Source: Cylindrodendrum hubeiense
Lineage: Eukaryota; Ascomycota; Sordariomycetes; Hypocreales; Nectriaceae
DNA: 51,648 bases
Reading direction: 5' to 3'
NCBI GenBank assembly: GCA_014621425.1
Contig: JAANBB010000291.1
Coordinates: forward strand, 1-51,648
In this document: positions 45,251-51,648 of the stretch, in pieces
How positions within the stretch are numbered: position 1 is the first letter of the stretch
Layout of the letters: each line of letters begins with the position of its first letter
Program-made: the position numbers and the translations under genes
The notes under the pieces: generated by a model
Seen by the model: the letters and a program-made list of their open reading frames with translations, nothing else
Told to the model about the DNA's origin: nothing
Databases searched by the model: none

Positions 45251-45483
45251 TGGAGAAGGCGTTTGAACTGTGTCTGACTGAGAGGAAACCGATTGCTTTA
45301 CGCTCTCAGTAGTATTTTGCCCTCTTCAAGTTGTTGTTCTCTTCGATCTCGTACATGACATGTATTCACAGTCGCCTTGGATCTGGAATGGGGGAATATC
45401 GACATTGACGTTACCTCCAAAAGGTGAGGGGCTTCATGGTATTGGTTTGTAGATTAGAGAATTAGGATGTGAAGGGAAGGAAT

Positions 45484-46030
45484 TAGAAATGATACGTATT
45501 GAAAGTCTGATCCCTCAAAGTGGTACAATTGTAGTGCAGGCGGTACAACATGCCTGTGCGAAGAAGTTGTATTGTGGCCTGTCAGGTTGAATGGGCATGC
45601 CAACTCTCCTCGACACGCTACAATTGCAGTGCACCAAGAGAAATCAGACCCATTTTGGGGCAAGCTCCGCTGACTAAACCTGAATCTTGTAATAAGTGGC
45701 ATCTCAACTCCCCGCAAAGCACTAAAATTGCAGTGCACCTCCAAATTACGGGAGGGCTAAGGGGCCAAGCCGTTGGATGGGCCCTGCCAGGTTGAGCGCA
45801 GATAACGTGACGTCGGTTATACCACGGAATCCAGCGAGGCTTGGAGAATGAGCATGTCAAAAGAAGTAATAAGAAATGGCAATTACTGGAAATCTGAGCC
45901 CTCGAAGCTGTACAATTGCAGTTCAGGCAGCACAGTATGCCTGTGCGAAGAAGTAGTTGTGTTGTGTTGTGCCGTCTAAGGTTGAGTGGGGCATCCTAAC
46001 TCCCCGCAGAGCACTAGAATTGCAGTGAAG
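45484..46030 (+). repeat. Diverged ~150-bp direct duplication
   Basis: About 45484-45640 and 45870-46030 share, in order, AGAAATG, CTGA.CCCTC.AAG, GTACAATTG.AGT.CAGGC, TGCCTGTGCGAAGAAGT and a terminal 34-bp motif ending AATTGCAGTG. The copies differ by substitutions and small indels. Confidence 0.7.
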
Positions 46031-46280
46031 TCGCCCCCAGGGCTGTGCAGTCGAATAGCATCAACTCCCCTCGAAGCGCTAGAATTGCAGTGAAGGTGCG
46101 TCTAATGCAAGCTTCGCCGACAGGGCTGTGCAGTCGAATAGCATCAACTCCCCTTGCAGTGCACCAACAACTAAGAATGACAAGGGTTCTGTGTGCAGAC
46201 GAGCCAGCCCTACATTGTGGGGGGGCTATGCAGTCGACTTGTGCATCAACTTCCCCTCGGAGCGTAAAATTGCAGTGAAA
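45601..46280 (+). repeat. Six copies of a 34-bp motif with AATTGCAGTG core
   Basis: Copies lie at 45601-45635, 45705-45739, 45997-46030, 46062-46095, 46144-46164 (internally deleted) and 46247-46280. Each starts CAACTCCCC or a close variant and ends near AATTGCAGTG. The word CTGTGCAGTCGAATAGCATC precedes the fourth and fifth copies. Spacing is irregular, so this is a repeat cluster rather than a strict tandem array. Confidence 0.8.
45801..45820. promoter_or_regulatory. Near-palindrome ATAACGTGACGTCGGTTAT, copy 1
   Basis: The 19-bp sequence is centred on GACGTC with ATAAC/GTTAT arms; the core ACGT suits bZIP factors. It continues into ACC.CGGAAT and CGAGG, which are shared with copy 2. It sits inside the repeat cluster. 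Confidence 0.45.
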
Positions 46281-46616
46281 TTGTGTGGGAGTCATACAGT
46301 CTAGACCATCAATAGTATGGGGGCAATGTAGTCGAATACTGCCTAAATGAGATTGTCATGTCCGTCATCAAACGAAGTGGCCAAAGTGGTGTATTGGACC
46401 CGGTTGACATTGCGGGGACTTGGCACTCAGGATTACCTAAATTTAACTCTGCAGAGGAACAGAAAGGGTGAGTTTAGACGGGCACCACCTATATGAGTCT
46501 CTATGTGAAATACAAGCTACTATGTAAATTTATATAGACAATTGCATCAAGGTCTACTGATCAGCCTGCAATGGAGTGAATTAGCGATCAAGCTCCAGTA
46601 TCGATGCTTGTGAGGG

Positions 46617-46636
46617 GATAACGTGACGTCGGTTAT
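46617..46636. promoter_or_regulatory. Near-palindrome ATAACGTGACGTCGGTTAT, copy 2
   Basis: The same 20 bp as copy 1, about 365 bp upstream of the phosphatase start codon at 47000. Similarity extends about 25 bp further to the right (ACCGCGGAAT, CGAGG.TTGG). It could be a bZIP target or part of a longer repeat. Confidence 0.45.
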
Positions 46637-46999
46637 ACCGCGGAATTTATCGAGGTTGGCTGACGCGACAAACGGGCCACTCAGCGCGACTCCATCCACA
46701 ACGTGGCTTTCAGGGAGGCTTGAGATAGCCCCATAAACCGCCGAGCCTCCGTATACGAATCTGCTTGATGCAGCAAGATGCCCGCGAACCAGGCCACGAA
46801 CTGGTCCCATTCGCCGCTGTCCACCACGTGCAGTCAACCTCCCCAGTCCATATAACATTGTCGCCAGCAACGGGACGGTAGGATGTCCTCGTTCTGTGCC
46901 GGATCCAGCCTCTCTCCCCCCAGACTGCGCCGGAGCTATCTTGCGCTTTCCATCACCGTCTTGGTTGCTGCAGTCTTCACCCTGCGCCAGTACTTCATC

Positions 47000-48570
47000 A
47001 TGCTGTCCGTGCCTCAAACCTCGCTGCTGGTCCTCGCGTCGGCCACGGCCGCCGCCAGTGCGACCGTCGACCTCAAGTGGCATGCCCCCGGCAGCGGCAA
47101 CAAGGTCAACAACCTCACCGCCGCCCTGAAAAGCGACGGCGTCTACGGCTTCATTTACGACAGCTCGCACACGCCCGACAAGACATATGGCACCTACAAC
47201 TGGTGCAATATGCCTCATGCGCGCAAGACCGAGTATGTCAAGGCCTCTTCCGACTATGAGCTGAAATATGTCGAGGTGGTAAGTGGTAAAGCCCGGATAG
47301 CTCGGAATGTGCCATTCTCATCTCATACCTAGATTCAACGCCATCACAAGCGCACTCCCTACGCCAGCAATGCCTTTCCGGTTGAGCCGTACGAGTGGAA
47401 CTGTGACGACCAGGGTTTGTACTACTTTGGCAGGCCCTTCACCAACAAAGGCAAGTCGGCCGCCGAGACCTACTGGGTAGGAGTGACCGGTGACATAAAT
47501 CCCTTCGTTCCGTCGGGTTGGATCGGATCCTGTCAGTTCCCCCAGATCTCTGCCGCGGGCTTGGATGACTCTTGGACCCACGGCAATGACCTGTACGGGG
47601 TCTACCACGACCTACTCAACTTCCTCCCAAGCCGAAACAAGGACTGGCGCAAGAAGGTGGTGTTCCGCGTCACCAACAACCAAATCACCAGCCAGGTTGC
47701 GAGCATGTTCATCAACGGCATGTGGGGGACGACGGAATCTGTCCCGCTCGTCATCCAGGCAAAGGGTGTCGATAGCTTGGAGCCTCAGTACACGTGTACC
47801 ACCGGGAGCAACTTGTTCAGCACGATTCAGTCGTCGTCCAACTCGGCGTGGGAGCAGCACTTGACCAAGACCAGCGACCTCTTCAAGAAGATGGACGACA
47901 TCTCCGGTGTACCATCGACTGACTCTGGCTTCCACGTGTCATGGGATCACTACTATGACAACGTAAGTTCTTAAATTCCAACTAAAGAGTATTATTGCTA
48001 ATGATTTCCTAGCTCTCCGCACGCAAATGCCACGGGAAGCCTCTGCCTTGCAAGTTGGTTGACGGCAAGAACTCTTCCACCTGCGTTGATGAGGAGACCG
48101 CCAACGCTGTCTTTCGCATGGGCCAGTGGGAGTACTCACAGATTTACCGCGATGCATCCTCATCCCTGGCTGCCTCGTCCACATCATACGGTGTGTGGGT
48201 CGCCGAGTTGGCCAGCCACCTGCGCGCAGTCATCGCGGGCAAGTCCAAGACCATCTACCTCCACAACTTTGCGCACGACGGCTCCACCAGCCGGCTGCTT
48301 AGCATCCTGCAGATTGACGATATGGTGTGGCCTGGCATGGGCAGCGAGATTGTCTTTGAGTTGTACCAGAAGAAGAAGAACAATGCTGAAAACACGAGCG
48401 GATACTACGTCCGTGTTCTATTCAGCGGTAAGACGTTGAAGTCTTCTAACCCGAGTCTGGGCTTGATGGATATGGTTCCTGTTGAGACTCTGCTTGCGTA
48501 CTTTGACGGCCTGGTCGGTGAGAATGCAAGCTTGGTTAAGGGCAAGTGTTCTGGGTCAATCTCTGTTTAA
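47000..48570 (+). CDS. Secreted histidine acid phosphatase
   Basis: Exons 47000-47278, 47333-47962 and 48013-48570 (introns 54 and 50 nt, both phase 0) give 488 residues. The signal peptide is MLSVPQTSLLVLASATAAASA. The catalytic segment is RHHKRTP (Arg 96, His 97, Arg 100), a variant of RHGxRxP with His in place of Gly; the proton-donor HD lies in HNFAHDGS (His 391, Asp 392). The branch-2 histidine phosphatase fold hydrolyses phosphomonoesters through a phosphohistidine. WNCDD and several N-x-S/T sites fit an extracellular glycoprotein. An in-frame ATG at 46883 would add 39 residues with their own hydrophobic segment, giving a membrane-anchored form; the inner ATG is preferred because the signal peptide begins there. 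Substrate (phytate, lysophosphatidate or other) is not clear. Confidence 0.87.
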
Positions 48571-49663
48571 TGTTCTGGAGGCGGTTTGGGTACCAACCAT
48601 GTATTTACAGTTGCAACAGGTCACGGAATATCTGACGTAAAATTAATGTATTTTCTGCACCTTTGACTGCTACGTGACGTAAAACTCAAAGGATAACGCG
48701 TAGATTGACGACTAAAAAAAGTAGCAACAGATTTGATTCAATATGAAGTCCTTTACTAAGTGTTGGGTGTAGTAAAGGGGTTATTATTCCAAAAACTAAC
48801 GACGAAGAATTGCGCGTCAAAGAAGCTAGGCAGGGGCTAAAAGTTAAGCGCCGAGTGTACTAAATACTTGGAGATCCAAACACTGAAGATCAGGGGCTCA
48901 TTGATATGCATTTCCGCGATGGTATCATTTTCGACCACTGGCTGCCTGCACCTGCTGCACGCCTTGCCGAATGTATGGCTGCACCCTGTCTTTTGTTATT
49001 GAAATCCGCCGAGACCTAAAATTTTATTTGTTGAGCTATACCATAGCAGTGAATGTCAAGGCTGCGCAATTGATCCCGACAATTGAAACGGAAATGGGGG
49101 CTGGAAAAATGGTATTTGGCCCCCTCGAATATAACCTAACAACGCTTGCAGATCGTATATGCACACCAGTGGAACAGTGCATAACTGTAATAATTAAGCT
49201 TAACCTATTGAAGCCTTCGCTTCCTGCCGGACCCGAGCTTCACTTCTGTGCTGCGACAGCACGTCCACAGACTAGCATCTTATTGCTTCAGATACAAGCA
49301 TAGCCTTTAACCACTTTGAATGCGGCATGTTGAAAGATGAGATGCACAATTATGTCATCTTAACATCACTCGGTATGTCCATTATGAATCGGGTGTTAAC
49401 TGAGAGCATTTCGGGTGCACCGGCCTGTACATCCTTACCAGCGATTTTGCGCAGGATTTATGCACTCACTCTTATACAAGAGCATAGCATTCTGCTACCT
49501 AAGACCCCAACCCTTACGGGGCGGAAGAAATAAAAAAAAAAGATACACAATACACGTACATGGTCAAGGTCATCAAATGGTCACATAGGCTATCAAACAG
49601 GTCCAACATGGTCCATTTCAACACTAACTTCCTGTAAACTGACAGCTCAACTCTATTACTAGG
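48571..49663. other. Convergent intergenic region
   Basis: Both neighbouring genes end here. AT-rich DNA at 48640-48790 suits 3' processing, and an A run lies at 49533-49542. The open frame at 48971-49303 shows no recognisable domain and no signal of coding use. Confidence 0.5.
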
Positions 49664-50350
49664 TCACTCCCCGCCAGGAGCCCGGGTCTCAAAGGCATGG
49701 AGGTGAACGGGAATTGCCTGAGCAGCGACATCGCTTTCCCACAGAGAATCGAATTCCCGAAGATAGACCTCGGGCAAAGTGTCGTTGATTTGAAACCACC
49801 GACCGTCAATTTCAATCAATTCAGACCTGACCCCCTGGGCTTGAAAGTCCTCCCCCTCCTCCGGTGCATCGATCAATCCCCGACGTGACGAAACGTGTAT
49901 CCAACTCGAGACAGTAAACCCAAGAGGATCACCAGGCGCGGGGTCTGACTTTGGCCAATTGATACAATTGTTATTCCCACCACGCTTTGCAGCATAAATT
50001 GTACCGCAACCATCTTTGTCGTTTTTGGGCGGCTTGATGGAACTAATTATGCGTTAGAAGGTTTGGGACAAATACAAACTCAATAAATTACAAGTATTGG
50101 GAGACTCTTACCCTCTATGCATCTGCTTAGAGTTGCAATTTTGACAGCTCTGCGACCTGAATGCTACATTCGACCGATAACATATGTTTGCCGGAACATC
50201 TCCATGGATGCGTTTGTTCCCTTTGCAGTCTCTGCCCTTATACTGCTTAATGTTAACAGCAGAGACACAATCAAGGAGGGAGATGGTGGAGGCGAGAGCC
50301 AAGAGTAGTTTGGAAGTGTCGATGAACATGATTGCGGCGGTGAGTTGCAT
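49664..50350 (-). CDS. Small secreted cysteine-containing protein, unknown family
   Basis: Exons 50112-50350 and 49664-50042 (69-nt intron, GTAAGA...ATTAG) give 205 residues from Met1, or 198 from Met8 (50329), where a clean signal peptide begins (MFIDTSKLLLALASTISLLDCVSA). The mature N-terminal half contains six cysteines (RDCKG, ICYRS, SCQNC, GCGT, NCIN) and is basic. The C-terminal ~95 residues are Cys-free and acidic, with RWFQINDTLPEV and LHAFETRAPGGE. The intron falls between the two parts. I do not recognise the family. A secreted effector-like role is possible but only inferred from size, export signal and cysteines. Confidence 0.72.
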
Positions 50351-51648
50351 ACACCCCCGTGGAGTTGATCAGGTTGGTAAATGTTTGGTAAAGACGCTGA
50401 TGTTCTGTGGCAGAGGTCTATCTCTTATACCTTCAGTCAAGCGATTATGTGAGGGATATCCTCATGTGTATTCAATAGACAAAGCAATCCGTGTGATAGC
50501 ACTTAACCTCTTCTGGCAAATTACGCTTAGTTGACGCATCCATGATCTGTCCATGCCTGCGCCGAAGTGCGGTGTGTCTGGGAAAGTGCTCACTCCACAT
50601 GAGAATGAAATTGGTTAGCGTATTGGGTGTGCTTCGGTCTCGTTCCTTAAACTGTCGTTAATCTAATTGCATTGAAGGTAGCCAAGTGTCGCTTACCTGT
50701 GACAAGCCTGGTTTTGTAGAGCAGCAAGGTCGACCCTAACTTGCTCGCATCGTGGCTTCGGTCTCTCCAAAGAACATGAATAAACGCGTTGCTACTCACC
50801 GAACGATTGAGCGCTTGAATGTACAGGGAATCTGGACTCGGAGACAGAAGGACACCTAGCCGTAAATCCCTCAAGCCAGGGGATGGAGAGTCGGAATCAC
50901 GTTGTTGTTTTACTTCAAGGAGAAAGCTCAGCTGAGGCTTGGAGCTGGACGAGCTTCGCATTAGCGCTTTGGGCTGCTGAGCTGGTCAATCCTTGCAAGA
51001 GCTGACATTATCGTATCATAGCGAAGCAATACTACAAAAGGCACTAATAGCCGATGCTTGATGACAATTAGATTACTGAAGTTAAGCATAGTAGTAGCAT
51101 GGCATGTTATCTTATAGATGACTGCTCTCCTCAACACAGCACTGAGGCCAAGGTATTGTTAACTCCATGCTGGTGAACCTCTATCCCATGATAACTTATA
51201 AACGACAAAATATTGGGACTCTTTAGTAGGATCCTCAAACTTCCCCTTTTCCTGTCAGTAAGAGTACACATTGATGTCTTGATGCCTTATTCCCCTCATA
51301 TGACTGGAAGGTAGGGGCCTTTTGTTTCGCAGGGTTAAGCGAGTGCGACAAGGCACTTGGGAGGGCCAAGACAAGCTCATAGAACCAACAACCAACAACC
51401 AACAACCAACAGCCAGCAACCAACCACCAATAGAACATTTGCAGATCTCCAGGCTAACCCACCCTAACCGAAATTCCCAGGTCAGGAGGAGGCACAGCTG
51501 CTGCTGCCGCTGCCGCTAGCGCTACTCGAGCCGGCCGAGCCGGATAGCGGTAGTTTATTTCCGCTGCTAGAAGCATATTTTACACGTTCATGCTGCCAGC
51601 ATGAATTCCCCAGGCGACCCTAAAGCATACGACAATAAACGCAGTCTC
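50351..51648. other. Right-end intergenic region
   Basis: It begins with the promoter of the secreted-protein gene. Short frames (50647-50961 minus; 51235-51438 minus; 51322-51519 plus) have no domain and lie partly on simple repeats. A GC-rich patch with CTGCTGCTGCCGCTGCCGC and GCCGGCCGAGCCGG occurs at about 51497-51543. No gene is supported. Confidence 0.5.
51382..51429 (+). repeat. (AACCAAC)n heptamer minisatellite
   Basis: About six units of AACCAAC run in tandem; the fifth is altered to AGCCAGC. Beyond 51429 related ACC/AAC words continue briefly. Confidence 0.8.

Larger units (their letters stand above)
45251..46999. other. Repeat-rich intergenic region before the histidine phosphatase
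   Basis: The stretch from about 45480 to 46280 is made of diverged short repeats (separate entries). Two copies of a near-palindrome lie at 45801 and 46617. The long minus frame at 46547-47218 is antisense to the next gene and is not accepted. Confidence 0.6.

Noticed and set aside
45454..46295. Repeat field as a precursor gene with repeated core peptides (fungal RiPP type)
   Set aside because: Related peptides fall in different frames, no signal peptide and no regular protease sites occur, and copies are irregularly spaced.
46547..47218. Minus-strand 223-residue open frame
   Set aside because: It overlaps the first exon and promoter of the histidine phosphatase on the other strand and has no domain.
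48971..49303. 110-residue plus-strand open frame
   Set aside because: No domain, no signal peptide, and it lies between two convergent gene ends.
1..51648. CRISPR arrays, operons or bacterial-type genes
   Set aside because: The window is fungal nuclear DNA with spliceosomal introns; no regular spacer-repeat pattern is seen.

Overview
This is a window of nuclear DNA from a filamentous ascomycete (Pezizomycotina). The evidence is many short GT-AG introns (43-83 nt), Zn(II)2Cys6 regulators, HET-domain proteins, a multimodular NRPS, and a Ty3/gypsy retrotransposon destroyed by repeat-induced point mutation (RIP). The class cannot be fixed from sequence alone; a Sordariomycete is my guess. Eleven protein-coding genes with assembled exons are reported, plus one large dead element.

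Left block (1-10.06 kb): a nearly complete extracellular-siderophore type NRPS (NPS6/SidD-like: A-T-C-degenerate A-T-terminal C), an IroE/EstB-like siderophore esterase with an SreA-type GATA site in its promoter, and a kynurenine-type class I aminotransferase. The first two form a plausible iron-acquisition pair: one makes a hydroxamate siderophore and the other hydrolyses it to release iron. Whether the aminotransferase belongs with them is unknown.

Middle (10.3-24.3 kb): one 12.7-kb LTR element, 10325-23068, with 529-bp LTRs and a 4-bp target duplication GTAC. It is saturated with C-to-T and G-to-A changes. gag zinc knuckle, RT, RNase H and integrase remnants are readable. About 4.6 kb between the integrase end and the 3' LTR is not explained by standard gag-pol and holds at least two long gene-like frames. 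About 1.2 kb of non-RIPed, partly repetitive DNA follows.

Right block (24.3-51.6 kb): mitochondrial D-lactate dehydrogenase (minus) divergent from a Zn2Cys6 regulator (plus); an intronless phospholipase D-like protein with one degenerate HKD motif (minus); a HET-domain protein (minus) divergent from a second Zn2Cys6 regulator, which precedes an FAD-dependent amine/amino-acid oxidase; a small secreted Cys-rich protein; a second HET protein; a 1.7-kb field of short repeats; a secreted histidine acid phosphatase; and a second small secreted Cys-rich protein (minus). This looks like accessory rather than core gene content. No rRNA, tRNA or CRISPR was recognised.
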